From Eucalyptus grandis (lineage: Eukaryota > Streptophyta > Magnoliopsida > Myrtales > Myrtaceae): a DNA stretch of 64,000 nt. The DNA lies in contig NC_052622.1 of the NCBI RefSeq assembly GCF_016545825.1, positions 3,043,001 through 3,107,000 of the forward strand. The letters run 5' to 3'. This document shows positions 12,293 to 24,289 of this stretch, one piece after another (within the stretch, counting starts at the first letter, position 1; each line of letters begins with the position of its first letter). The position numbers were made by a program, and so were the translations under genes. The notes beneath the pieces were generated by a model that was not told where the DNA came from, made no database searches, and saw nothing but the letters and a program-made list of their open reading frames with translations.

Positions 12293-13080
12293 GAGGACTT
12301 ACAAGCCTGGTGGTTGTGGTAAAGGTTGTGGTTCCAACAGTACAGCTCCTCCATGCACTGGGTAGGTGCCCTGCACCATATACTATTGAAAGTGCCTTGT
12401 ATCTGTTGGCTGTACTTTATATTGTCGGATGGATTGTCTGTTTTTTCAAGCTAAGCTTGTCGGTCTTTTTTTTTTAGATACTATATTCTCTTTTTCCTTC
12501 TGCTGATCTTCTAGTATGGTCTTCTGTAGAAACTAAGTGGATTTAATCTGTTACAGGTTGATAGAGATGATGGCTCCAGTTTTCTCCAGTGTTGCCTGGC
12601 GCTGTGTATGGTATATGATTCAGGTGTGCCATTTTATTGCGTCTAGTGTTTGTCTTTTTCTAAGACATCAAAGTGTCTGCTTGTATATTGGGGCCATGTC
12701 AATCAGAAGAGATCTCTACGTCAGATAGGTAGGCATTGAGTTGTGGAAGATGATATCTTTATCGTATAGGCATTGAGTTGTGGAAGATGATATCTTTATC
12801 GTATGAGTTTGAATTTGACTTTGAATTGGATGCTGTTTGCTATGGACCAGAATAATAAAGTAGGAAACTGCCTCATTGATAATCTGTGTGTGTCTAAGAT
12901 GATGATAATTATTAGTCACTACATTTTAAACTCATAGATGGTATAGGGTGACTCAGTTAGGCCTAACCTTTTACAGAGGCAGATTGGTTACTCACCACTG
13001 TGTGCATTCTTAACTTTTCTTAACAGAATGATTTGATCCATGCTTGGGGCCTAGACACACAACTTGGTTACTGCGCTCAG
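12293..13080 (+). pseudogene. Captured DUF707 protein exon fragments
   Basis: Three exon-like blocks with splice borders are present: 12293-12361 (RTYKPGGCGKGCG, then NSTAPPCTG), 12557-12623 (LIEMMAPVFSSVAWRCVWYM) and 13027-13080 (NDLIHAWGLDTQLGYCAQ). PPCTG, MAPVFS.AWRC and NDLIHAWGLD.QLGYCAQ are strongly reminiscent of the plant DUF707 family, annotated in plants as lysine-ketoglutarate reductase-like, a likely glycosyltransferase-like group. The first two blocks splice in frame. After YCAQ the sequence diverges at 13,080, where the capture seems to end. The fragment lies in the same orientation as the MATE fragment upstream, inside the same hAT element, so a chimeric transcript is possible but not shown. 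Confidence 0.8.
12730..12803. repeat. Tandem duplication, 2 x 37 bp
   Basis: Two perfect adjacent copies, 12730-12766 and 12767-12803, each beginning TAGGCATTGAGTTGTGG, lie in the intron-like gap between two DUF707 blocks. Being identical, the duplication should be recent. Confidence 0.9.
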
Positions 13081-13769
13081 CTCAAGTCAATTTAACTTTC
13101 AAAAACACTTCGAAGTTTCTACATGCATCCATATATCCAAAAGAGTTTCCTCATGTGCCTTACCGTAATAGCAAGCTCACTCAATTTGTTTATTATTGCT
13201 TCTAAAATGCTGTTTGTGTATACTCTTCGATGAATGAGAAGTTTGTTTATTATTCTGCATTCATTTCCATTTTTTTTAGACTAAAAAGGAAAAAAAAAAA
13301 AAAAAAAAAAACTTATTGGAACCTGGAACCGACCTCGGAACCTGTGACAGGGTAGGTTCCAGTGGTTTTGACAGGCAGGTTCTAGGTTCCAAAAAATGAG
13401 GAACCTGTACTCGAGGGTAGGTTTCAGGTTCTAAGCGAAACCTGTAAGGAACTGAGAACCGCTCACCCCTAGTTGCCGCCGCCAACCGCCCATGGTCATC
13501 GCCCCTTGACCGTCGTCATGGCCGCCACCCGCCGCCGCTCGCCGGCGACAGGCGACGGCGAGCGGCGGTTGGTGGTCCGTAAATAAGAATAAAAACAAGT
13601 AAATACAAAAAATAAAAATCATATCAAACACATTTCTATTGTTTTTTTATTTCAAGAATATAAATTTTGTTTAGTTGCCAAATGCCTTATTTTACTCAAA
13701 GAATTTTCCGTAGTAGAAATAAAAAAGAACTATTTCCGAAAGGAAAGTGTTTCGTAGCCAAAAAACGTT

Positions 13770-14950
13770 ATCATGCACACCCTTTGTCTTTGACATCAAA
13801 TCAAAAGTCCCAAGACTCCCTCACCCCAGCACTCGAATAGTGCAACGTACCAGTCAGCCACGGATGTCAATAACATAACAATTGAAACAACAGAAACAAA
13901 ATGGAAAGAAGAGCATTGCAAAAGCAATAGAAGAAAAGGCTACGAAAATGTCTAAAACCACATCCACATTTGCAAAAGAATAGTGACTTTATTGGAAAAA
14001 TGTAAACTCCATGGCTAATGTCGTTGAAGAAAGCCATAAGAGGCCAATGACGAAGAAGCAAATCTGGTATGAAAACATCATGACATCATCGACAAAAAGA
14101 ACGACTTGTCCCTCTGTATGTGCTCGGCCAAATTGTGTAAGAGAAAAGAAAAGGGATCATTATTGGAATTGACAATTCCTAGCAAGCACATGATCCGGCC
14201 AAAGATCATGTATAAACTACAAACCAACCCAATAAGAGAAGTAAACAAGATACATAAGCAGCGTCTGCTTAAACTGCACATCAAAACTTCGAAATACTTC
14301 CACTTCTTTCCCGGGTTCTCATCTTCACCTTTTCTCTGACATCCACTATGCCCACAGAACGATGAAGGGCTCTGGTGATGGCAAACTAGGTACGCATGCT
14401 GGCACACTACCCACACCAGAGTATTCGAACTCCTCTCTATTGCAAGAGCAACCCTGCATTCGCAGGTAGCTCAAACAAGAAAAGGTGGAGACAATTCTGA
14501 TTACTGAAAAACAACCATCTCTCTTTCACCAATTATCTTCGATCCAAGCCTGCTCAAATCCATGAAAAACATAATCAAATGCTATTCTTTGGCAGGAGCC
14601 TTGTAGAAAAACAAAAGGGTCCAGCAAAATCTAGCTCAAAACAAAGTTGCTTCCTATATAAGTTCCCTAGCACTTAACTTCAGAAGATGTCAAAACTTAC
14701 GCCACCCACACACACAGATATACTACCCTGACTCTAGATAAGTTGAGACTGGACAAGTAAATGCTAAATCACACCCTACGGTAAAAAGAGGATTCATTTT
14801 GAGAGAGAAATAAGACAAATGTAATCCATATGTATAATGGTAGAGAAGATGAGAGTAATTGAAATGATAACGAGCAGCTAAATCCATAAAGTGAAGGGGG
14901 CAAAATACCAGAGGGTAGAAACATACTTATGCATGCACAACTGGAACTAG
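13770..14950. other. Gap downstream of the SKP1-like gene, probably its 3' end
   Basis: The minus strand here should hold the last small coding exon and 3' UTR of the SKP1-like gene. I could not place them with confidence. A candidate acceptor (AATGCAG) lies near 14,443-14,449 and would give only a few residues before a stop. Nothing else is evident. Confidence 0.4.
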
Positions 14951-14953
14951 TAC

Positions 14954-16106
14954 CATTGATATGTACTGGCAGAAGTTTTCTTTCTGGGCGGTCCAAACAC
15001 AAAATCTCCTGTATCCTCTCAGGCCAATCTGGGTTCAATCGACGGGCAAAGTCCTCTACCTCCCTACATTAGAAGCCAATCCAAATGAGAGGTGCCATGC
15101 CAGGAATGGAACATCCCACCTTTTTAAAAATATATTTACAAAAAAAAAAAAAAAACCTACTATGTACTCATCATTAGAAAGGATCCCTTCTTTACTCCTT
15201 CATAAGGGTCATGATATATACCATCACACCCAACCCACAGAGTAAAAAGATCTTCACAATAAACTTGGTCTTTAGTGTGCATAAATGAAGTTGTAAGGGA
15301 AGGTAAGTCACTCAAGAAGGAAAACAAGCACAGATTTAATTAACAATCATATCTTCGCTCAAAGCTACGCTATAAGAGCAGCAGCTACGCTATGAAATTA
15401 ACAATTAAAGCACAAATCTTTTTCTGCAACTCACCTATCAAGCTCTTCCCTCATTGCAGGATCTAAATCATCATCCATATAACTATCATCAAATTCAAGC
15501 TTAGGGGAAAAGGTGCCAAGAGGAAAATCTTGAAGTTTCAAAGCTTTATGAGGTGTAGCCACCTCAAGATCCTTAGCCTTACTGTGAGAGCAAGCAGTGG
15601 GCACAGCTTCCAGATCCTGAATTAGACGGAAAAGAACCAACATATTACAGCTTGTCTCCAAAATACAAAACAGATTGGATTTGCATGTCGCATGAAAACT
15701 CATCACCAACCTCATGATCACCATTCGCCTTATTTGACAAGGCATCTTTTAATGGGTCTTTTCTCCTTCTATTTTTCTTTTTGCTTTTATTGGCTCTCAC
15801 TCCCTTGCCATCTGCAGACGAAATGGTTATGTCTTAAATTTGGTAGATATGGAAAAGAAGGCCACACCCACAGCAATATCTGATGATCATGCATGACATT
15901 AGATATGGAAAAAGGATTGACAGCTAATGCACAAACAATCCCAAGCATGTGAGGGCATACACCAACAAAAAATGTTCATCAACATAATATTATTATTTTT
16001 TTTTATTATGGACAAAAGCTACATAAGCGTTAACAGCCCAGAGTTGCAGCTACTTCCTGTCCACTCAATGAGTACGTTAAAATGGGCCACAATAAAATAA
16101 AATAAA

Positions 16107-16152
<46 letters not shown>

Positions 16153-18239
16153 AGTATCATAAAGAATGAAACCTTAAGCAGAAACAGGATAGAACATATA
16201 TAACTAAATCAAAGCATGTATGAAGAAGGGCACCGTGCATTCTCATCTCAATTTACCTCCATATCCTAGACAGTGTTATCTGACATACTTACAGAATACA
16301 GGAACTCCAAATTAAACACAGTTGCGCCAAAAACATAACATCAAAGTAATTAAAGAAAAGGATATATCCACATAAACCTTTCACATGGCCAGCCAATATA
16401 TATTAAAAGAGGGATCTTCCAACCCTAACTTCTAATGGTAAAATATAAGGCAAAGTTCAGGAACACAGAGAGACTAAGCCAACAAAAACATAGGCTTTGC
16501 AGATCACTTTGACAGTCCAAAAAACCAAACGCTTCAATTAAGTCTAGAATATGCACAATAAAACTGTAGTTTTAAGTCCAAATCTGTATATCCAATCATA
16601 TGCAATTTCTAATATATGCCTGCTCACAGAAACCTCAATTGCAAAAGTTCAGAATCAAATAATGACTGCAGAGAAAAAAAATTCCGCATCCTAATCAAAA
16701 TCAGTAACTCATCCCCCATAAAGCGTGTAGATATAAGTTTAGAAACAATCAACATGGGGAATTATATTGCCGTTCTTACAATATAGTAGATAAAAGCTAG
16801 TAATGGCAAACTGAGTTAAAACTGAGGGGCCGAGAATATTTAAGTCATACCATTCACTATCATTGTATGACAAAGTATCCATTAACATACCTCCGCTATT
16901 TATATACGTCAAGAGATCATCTACTGAACGTTCATCAACACGCTCCTCCTCAACCTCCACACTCTGGAAAATTTGCAATTCCCACTATTAGCAAGACATG
17001 CAAATTTAGGTTGGATCCTTGAGTACAGCATTGAAATTACACACATACCTTCAATTTCTCTCGCTCTTTCAACTCTTTCCTTTTTCTTGCATATAATCTA
17101 TTCAACAGTCGGATCCGTGGATCATCAGTAATGTTTCTTAGAGGTTCCAACTTCTCCTCCTAAAGGACCCAAAATATTATATCACGTGACCCAAAAACTA
17201 AAATAAAACATGTATCAACATCACTGATTAACACCTCGGTGAGATCATCAGGCAAATGAAATGTCTCCCGAATCTCCTCAGGAGTTTTTCCTTCAATAAT
17301 TCGAGCAAGTGCACGACTGGTTAGATCCACCAAAGGCTTAAGTTGCAGACTGTCGGCAGCAGATGTCAATTCACAGAGCTTTTTGGTATCCATTCGGATA
17401 AATCTCTCATCAAATGTTTTACGTTCCTAGACACAAAAGTCAAATCAGAACAGAATAGGATTCTTTTCTTTTTAAAACAGTCTTCCAAACGGCCTCACCC
17501 TGGGAGCTATGACCATAAATCATGTCCACCTTAAAAGAAGACAGGTGAAATGAATTGCAATACCAAAAGATGAGGAATGAATTCAATTGATATCAGACCA
17601 GACCTTATTTGAGCGCCCCGGTACTTGATGAAATCGACAATAGTCAAGAATTAAGCCCAAGATAGGAGGATTGACCCGTTGCGGAAGTACTATAGCATAG
17701 TTTTTTGAAGATCCCATGCCAGTTTGAAGTACTTCTCGGCATATCATGGGGCAGAACATGGCAACCTCCTCTTCCACTTGTTGGATTGAACCATCCGCAG
17801 TTTGGAGCCAGATGTATGACTTCATCTTGATATAAAGGAAATAAGTCTCAGTAGAGATTTTTGGGACAGAACTTAAATTCTTCATTAGAAGAAGAGGAAT
17901 GAGTTTTAACAAAAGCCAAGATGAAACAACAAAAATGGCGCCTATAAGGATGTAAAAATAAAATATGTAATATGCCTCTAAAAGTTCCTTTAAAATTTGG
18001 GCTCATATATGGTTCATTTGCTTCGTTATAATCCAACATAATATCTGAATGTTGTTGTTATCACCTATCAATAAGTTGCCAAATTTGACATTTCGAGACA
18101 CTCGCCCAATGATAACCGCTCCTTGTGTATTGCATTGGGTAGTGTATCCTACGATAAAAAAGAAACAAAAGTAACCTCTCCCATAAACATTTAAGATACG
18201 CACCTCGGGCTTGACAACTGCCATGGCACCTTCTGACAT
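14954..18239 (-). CDS. SKP1-like protein, ASK20/ASK21 type (C-terminus unresolved)
   Basis: A SKP1-family adaptor, which would link F-box proteins to cullin in an SCF ubiquitin ligase. Minus-strand exons in frame: 18239-18204, 17825-17604, 17426-17235, 17159-17049, 16963-16891, 15811-15711, 15616-15435, 15063-14954, giving about 342 residues. Exon 2 holds the POZ-like part (MKSYIWLQTADGSIQQVEEE, then LDYCRFHQ); exon 3 holds the second SKP1 domain (LCELTSAADSLQLKPLVDL, then IEGKTPEEIRETFHLPDDLT). Unlike ordinary ~160-residue SKP1 proteins, it continues with a basic region (KSKKKNRRRKDPLKDAL), an acidic stretch (DDSYMDDDLDPAMREELDR) and LNPDWPERIQEILCLDRPER. This long form is the ASK20/21 type. 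The last exon read may end at GTACTA (14,953) or at GTATGT about 30 bases further on; the final residues were not located. The 5' leader probably begins near 19,500-19,620. Confidence 0.88.
16109..16151. repeat. Long poly(A) run after AATAA repeats
   Basis: An uninterrupted run of 43 A follows several AATAA units, inside an intron of the SKP1-like gene. The length in the source genome is uncertain because such runs are hard to sequence. Confidence 0.85.
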
Positions 18240-18735
18240 TTGAAGACTGAACAGCTACAACTTCTTCAGAAAGATGCACTAAGTCAAGAGTTTTACAGAA
18301 GAAATGAAGGTTTTGTAATGGTCAGAAAGATGGATGCCTGTGTTAAAGAGATAGATTTCAATGCTTCCCAATAAAACAAAATACTCATTTCACATGACAT
18401 GTCTCTCTGCATCTCAACCACTGCTCCCCTTAAATACTGTCGCTGGGAAAAGCAAAAAAGCAGGGAGAAGAAACCACAAGCTGTTATTCCAACAATCAAA
18501 GGGGAAAAAAAAAATTGAGAACACGAAAAAATAACCAAGACATTTGAAAAAATATGTTCATAACAGCAAAATGAGAAGATGCATATCAAATCAGAGATAT
18601 GCAAGCTTCGGACATATAAACATTCAAATCAATGCGCAGAGTCCACCACGGCCAGCATACACCTATTCAGGAACTAAAATTCCACACCACTCAGTCCATT
18701 TTGCCGCAAAATTACTTCATTTCAATCCACAGTAA

Positions 18736-18993
18736 GGGTTCATTTGTTTCGCAGAAAACCCACGTTTCGGAAAATATTTTCCTAAAAAATATTGATCGTT
18801 TGTATCGCTCACAAAAACATATGAACAAAGAACATTTCCATCATCCACGAAAATATTTAGGCATCAATTATTGTCGACAATGAAAACAGCTTTTGTCGAC
18901 TAATTATATCAAGCGATATAACTACTCGTCTTTAGGAAAATGTTTTCCAAATCATTCTTCTTCTTTTTCTGTTGCAATGAAACGAACGGACCC
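18736..18993. mobile_element. Small MITE, PIF/Harbinger (Tourist)-like
   Basis: A 258-bp AT-rich, non-coding element starts GGGTTCATTTGTTTCGCAG; its other end, read in reverse complement, is GGGTCCGTTCGTTTCATTG. These imperfect inverted ends are flanked by TAA on both sides (18733-18735 and 18994-18996), matching the 3-bp target duplication of PIF/Harbinger MITEs. It lies in the probable leader intron of the SKP1-like gene. Confidence 0.75.
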
Positions 18994-19229
18994 TAATCTC
19001 ACTGGTCGTCCTTCTCTCTTCCCATTAACAACATCCCGGTGTGGCAAATGCTGAGTAACGAGAATCCATCCCTGCGATTGAATAAAAAGCACCCTCGTAC
19101 ACGACAGAAATGCGCGGACCAAGATAATCCTCCCAGTTCCTTCGAAAAGCTGACTCAAAAGCGGAAAAACTATCGGCTCACTCAATCCTCCGGCACCAAA
19201 CAGAAGCTAATGGCATGTAAGGCAAGCCT

Positions 19230-20030
19230 TCAACAGAGCGAAGACGAGAAGGAACAAAAAAAAAAAACATATATGCCCAATCCTCGAATGGAGAGACCAA
19301 TCACCAAATCACAACGCCTCGACCGAAACGACGTCAATTCAGATCTCAATTGGCCGTCGAAGGGCGGACTATCGAGAACCGAGCGACGAATCGACCCTGC
19401 TCGCGAGACGGGGCAAAGCACGGCGCGCAATGCGAGAGCACCGGCGCCGGAGAGAGAGAGAGAGAGACGAGGAGGAGGTCGAACCTGTCGAAGAGACGGC
19501 GAGGAGGAGCGAGGGAGAGAGACGGTCACCAAAATTTCCGCAGGCGGGCGGGCGGGCGGGCGGGCCCGCGCTAGGGTTTGCGGTGTCGGGATTTGGGGGA
19601 AAGAAGAAGTCCTATTTTCTCTCTCTAGAAAGGCCTTGTTTTTCTCTCTCTAGATTTTTCTGTTGGAGAAGGGAGGGGGAAGGGAGGGGCGCTGTTACGG
19701 AACCCGGATTTGTGTGCTGCGGGGAGGCGGGGGGTCGATGGTCTTGCTGGTGCTGCAGGTGCTGCAGGTGCTGGTGGTGCTCGCTTCCCTCCCTCCCTCC
19801 CTGCCTCCCTGCCTCCCTCGCACGTGACGCCAATCGGGAGGGGCCGGGGCAACCGTTGCACGTGTTGGCAGTTAGGGTTTTTCTCCTTCTCCCTCCCCCC
19901 CCTCTCTCTCTCTCTCTAGTTCCGGACCGCAACCGAACCGGAAGGCCCCCATTTGGACCGGGTTCAAACCTCTCGCGTTGATCTTCTACTTCTTTTTTAT
20001 TTTTTTGGAAGCTATTGAAATCGCGTGATC
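19230..20030. other. GC-rich leader and promoter region of SKP1-like gene
   Basis: This is GC-rich sequence with short GA, CT, GGGC and CCCT tracts. A donor-like GACAG|GTTCGA on the minus strand near 19,490 could end the 5' leader exon. No protein is supported; the open frames on both strands follow from the base composition. The promoter should lie roughly in 19,620-20,030. Confidence 0.4.
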
Positions 20031-21690
20031 AACTATAGGGGTAGTCCTTTATTGGCATATGAATAGGGTGAGGATGAGCCCCTAGAAATGGAGGGAAAGA
20101 AAAAGAAGGGGGGATAAGGTCTTTTCTCCTTCTTTTTTCACTTCGAATTGAATTCGAAACCAATGTGGTGGTGCTACTGGGTGCTTTTAATCAATAGAAC
20201 AGGAAGATGAGCCAAAAATCAAAACCACCAAAAGTAACAACTACCAAGATACACATAGTGATTCGATCTTTTGATCACCCATTTTTGGAAAACCATTTTT
20301 TGGGGCTTCTGCCTTACATGCCGAAAGCAAAATCTTTCATTATCTACGTGCACACTATGTCAGCATTGACAAAAAAAAAAAAATGATTCGCCCTATTGAA
20401 TAAGAAGGGGGCCAAGTGCTTGTGAGCCCCCTCTATAGCAAGAGCTTGTTTGACCCCCACTCCCCTTTCCCAAGAGGGGGCCGCGCTGTCTTTACACAGC
20501 AGCCGACCAATGGCGGCAAAAAACGAACTCAGGTAAAAGGAACAGAGCTAATGTACCCATACTGACTTTCATCCCTCTCCTTACTTTATGAATTAGGGCG
20601 AGTTGCTTTCGCTCCTAAACTGGATCAGAAAGAAAGAAAGAGAAGGAAGGGAATTTCACATTCACGCTATGACCCTAATGCTTTCGATCTCTCCATCGCA
20701 GAATAGGTTGCGACACAGCAAAGCCAATTACACATTTACACATAAAGAAAGGAAACTTGTAAGGGGTATCCTTTGCCCCGTTAAAAAGTAACACGTTCCC
20801 AAATATCCTCGAAGAAGGTGCATAACATTTAGGCCACGGTAGCAAGTGTTCTGCAAGGAGCTGTGGGACTAATAGAACGGGCTCTTTGCCACGGAATCAT
20901 AATAGGCTTATGTTAGCATGTCAGTTACCTCTTACCGGACCCTTCTTATCTTATTTCAGTTGTTGTGCTTTCAACAATTGCATAGTCTTCCTGACGTACT
21001 TGAGTTATAACATTTGAATTTCTCAACCATTCCACGTTCTCGAAACAGATCCTATCAAATATTTCAGGCTGGATTGTAGGAAGTGCGTGATACGTTTTTT
21101 GATTTCTATGAGAAGCTCTAGGGCACTCTATACTACATACGTACCTGTGCAAGTAAGGCGTCCGTCAGTCCTAGAAACGGTGGTGGCGGCACGAGGAGTT
21201 AACGACTGGATGTGATGCAACCTAGGGATCACCCGGCAGCTCTTTTGCTCTATAGGGGTAGGGGGCATAGCACAATTCTCACTAGAGGAGGCTTGGTTTG
21301 CCCGAGTGACTAATCCTGCCATAATATACTCCTACCTATAGCACCGACAATTGAAATTGAGCATACATACGACGATCTTCATGCATGAATAGCCGAGAGG
21401 AAAGAAAGGGCGGTAGATGGTAATGAAAAAGGGCGCTGTGTCTGGACGGACTATTTAATAGTCCTTTATGGACACCCTAACTTCACTGCAATTACGTTGA
21501 GCAATAAGGATCGTGATTACCTGAATCACGAGTATTATATACTATGTTACGATCACCTCATACTGATAAAAGGTCCAGAGAAAAATTTAAAATGGAAATC
21601 AAGAAATCATTTCTAGATCGATACAAACTTCTATGTTGCAAAAAATTACTCAATCGAACCCTTCGATAAATCGCAATTTCAAGACGCCTA
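20030..21690. other. Organelle-like insertion (possible NUMT/NUPT)
   Basis: About 1.65 kb differs in texture from its surroundings: near-balanced base composition, few A/T runs, words such as GAAGGGGGCCAAGTGC and GAGGGGGCCGCGCTGTC, and frequent AAAGAAAG tracts. That texture is common in plant mitochondrial spacers. It has no intact gene I can name. The organellar origin is an inference from composition, not from an identified gene. Confidence 0.35.
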
Positions 21691-21932
21691 AGAGACACGA
21701 CCAAAAAAGAAAATGAAAAACGCCTTAGGGACATGCGATAAGTAGCTAGGAATATCATTAGAGGGGGGTGAAGAAGTAATTTCAATTATTTGTACAAAAT
21801 AATGCGAAAATAAAACCAATAAAGGTAATGTGAATGTGATCGTAAGAATTAAAATTTGAATATAACTAGAGAACAACAATATCCAGTGGTTCTGGCAATG
21901 AACATGATTAGGGATACAAAATAGAGCACATA

Positions 21933-22720
21933 GGCTACGTTTGGTCGTCCGGATTTCTAATCGGAATACGATTGGATAGGACATGATATAAAATCCTGGG
22001 CTTTTTTCATATCTTGTCAATTATTTGGTAAATCGTATTAAAGTCGATATATTTACATCATATAATGTATATTTTTTTATATAAATGGCATGTCATTATA
22101 AATGAACCTAAATGCTTTTTTTTCTTTTTGGTAAGTAAAATGAACCTAAATGTTCATAAATGAAGATTGTGAAAATCTCTCGTAACACTATTCATTAATT
22201 TATTTTTATTTTATTTTTCTCTTTTTATATAATTTTCTTTATTATTTATTTTTTCCACTTTTATCATTATTTAATAAAATTTTATCAAATAGTAAACTAT
22301 ACTAACATACCTAAAATACAAAAATACCTAAAATATATAATAAATATAAATATTTAATATATAGATTGAATGTTTATTATAAGATAGAATTAAAATTAAA
22401 TATATAAATTAAAATAATATTAATTAAAAATACATTTTTATTTTTATTTTTTTAATTCTCAAATTAGAATTCAAATATTATTTATATTGAAATATAATTT
22501 CAATTTTGTTAATTTAATAAGTTTGTTATTTTAGAAAAATAACTTTTCTATTATGGACATTAGAAATCCTATCCACATTTATCCCACCTCCCTATGGGAT
22601 AATTTTATCCTGCTTATATCTCCTTATATCCAACCTTATCGTATCATGAACAAGCACCAAACATAGAATGTGATAAATCATATCATATCTCGAATTTTAT
22701 CCCAACTGCCAAACGCAGCC
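21933..22720. mobile_element. AT-rich MITE, 788 bp, terminal inverted repeats
   Basis: The left end GGCTACGTTTGGTCGTCCGG matches the reverse complement of the right end, GGCTGCGTTTGGCAGTTGGG, at most positions. ATA flanks both sides (21930-21932 and 22721-22723). The interior is strongly AT-rich with no coding capacity. Ends and 3-bp duplication fit a PIF/Harbinger-like non-autonomous element. Confidence 0.75.
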
Positions 22721-22723
22721 ATA

Positions 22724-24240
22724 GAGTTTATAATGGTTTAGTTTTGCATAAGCTTATATCCACTCTCTCAGCTTAAGCTTATTATTAACTGGCTGAATTT
22801 CATTAGATAATCAATGAGAAATTATATATGTAAGTGCTGCTTAGATTCAAGCAATAGAACTATCAATCTCCCAGCTAATCAAAAATATATTTTTCTATCA
22901 ATCCTTCTCAGTGATTACCCAAATAAGACGCTCAGAAGACAATGAAAGCGTGTGAAGCTTTCTTGAAATATGGAATTTTATTCTTGATTTATCATCCCCT
23001 TATTCGACTCCTTAATCTTCCTTTTTATACTCCTCTTACCCAAGATTGCTGTTGGACTATCTCTTTCAAGAGGATCAATTTTCAATCTAGCCATTGGATA
23101 ATCATTGAGGTCAATCAATCGGAATCCCTATTGATTTGGTTGCCCAATCAAATCTAGGTTTCCAAATATGGGATACTTCAAACAAAGAAAGAATCTTGTT
23201 TTCATGACAATTGTTGATCATTCACAATATCTCGCTAGATTTAGCGAGGTCGAGCTCAAGTTCTGCTAGATTGGTAAGGCTCAAACTTTGGCCTTGCCCT
23301 ATCACGAGCTTGAGCTCGCCCAACGCTGGCCTTGCTTGATCAGCGAGCTCGAGGCTTGCCAGCATAATTGGTGACTGGGTGAGAGCTTCGCAACCCTTGC
23401 CCACAATTGGCGAAGGCCCTACGGCCCTTGTCCAATGTGCCGGCAATGGTCGGCTACTGGAATTCGTAGGGGAAGAAGTAGAAGAAAGAAAGAAAAATAA
23501 AAATTTAAAAATCGAAAATTAAAAAAAAAAAATCATAAAAACTGCCGAAGAGGATAATATCTCATTAATGGGTTATCTCAACTAATAACATTTATAAGTT
23601 AAATGGGTTGTAAATGAATTTAAAAACATACCATTTAGCGCATGTATCATTGAACTTACATATAACCCAAACCCATTAACTACCCATTTATTAAACTTAA
23701 CTAACCATATATAACCCATCCCATTGTAAATGGGTTCAAAATGGATTTTCAGCCCATTTTGACACCTTTAACTGTAACCTAATTATATCCACATAGTACT
23801 TCTGCTCATATTTTTGTATCAATCTGCTCATATCCACATAATAAGGTGGTCATATCTATGCATCAAGTTGTAAGTTGCTCATATCCATGCATCAACTACT
23901 CATATTCATGTGATAGATACATCTACTGTTATTGGATATATTTAAGTGTTCTTCTAGAGGACCTCAAGTTATGATTAAGTAAAGATTATGCAAACTTAAT
24001 ATCTCGACAAATCCAAGATTATATGTGCTTCCACATAGATTCTTCAAGCCGATTAAAATATTTACATCTCTTCATAAAAATAAACCTCATGAAGCAAATA
24101 TTACATGAAACATAAACAACTCTTGCATTTATCAAGATCGATATAAAATATGGACAGTTATGTCCACTTCAAAATATATAAGGAGGTTTTCTCAATAGCA
24201 ACGACATCAAGGAGTAATGAAAAGGAAGAAAATCTTAGAA
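22724..24240. other. Intergenic with a truncated hAT-like end
   Basis: No gene is visible. At 23,222-23,446 lies a GC-rich block of GAGCTCG/GCTTGCC words like the core of the hAT element at 29.9-31.1 kb. It is followed at 23,560-23,770 by several ACCCATTT/AAATGGGTT words and a terminus CCCATTTTGACACCTTTA. This looks like the right part of a related element; I found no left end. Confidence 0.5.
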
Positions 24241-24289
24241 AAAGAGAGAGTGTGGTTGATATGGTCCTATCGGCGACCCTTCCATGAGA

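Larger units (their letters stand above)
9932..13479. mobile_element. hAT transposon carrying host gene fragments (Pack-hAT)
   Basis: The element proper is 9940-13471 (3,532 bp). Its ends are TAGGGGTGAGCG and CGCTCACCCCTA, perfect 12-bp terminal inverted repeats. They are flanked by a perfect 8-bp direct repeat, GTTGCCGC, at 9932-9939 and 13472-13479. An 8-bp target duplication and a TAGGGGTG end are hallmarks of plant hAT elements. Both subterminal regions are packed with GGAACC/GGTTCC words, as expected for transposase-binding subterminal repeats. No transposase is visible, so it is non-autonomous. Inside are a GC-rich repetitive block (10,180-10,620), exon fragments of a MATE transporter and a DUF707 protein, a 37-bp tandem duplication at 12,730-12,803, and a poly(A) tract near 13,290. 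The undamaged target duplication suggests a fairly recent insertion. Confidence 0.92.
9560..13770. mobile_element. Possible older element into which the hAT inserted
   Basis: On both sides of the hAT target site lies GC-rich sequence with GGCCGCC-type words (about 9,735-9,939 and 13,472-13,580), and beyond each of these an AT-rich arm (about 9,560-9,730 and 13,580-13,770). Removing the hAT would leave a symmetrical AT-GC-AT block of about 0.65 kb. I could not align clear inverted ends, so a nested arrangement is an inference. Confidence 0.3.

Noticed and set aside
19350..19981. Long plus-strand frames in GC-rich DNA
   Set aside because: They are opposite the probable leader and promoter of the SKP1-like gene, built from GA/CT and GGGC tracts without any domain.
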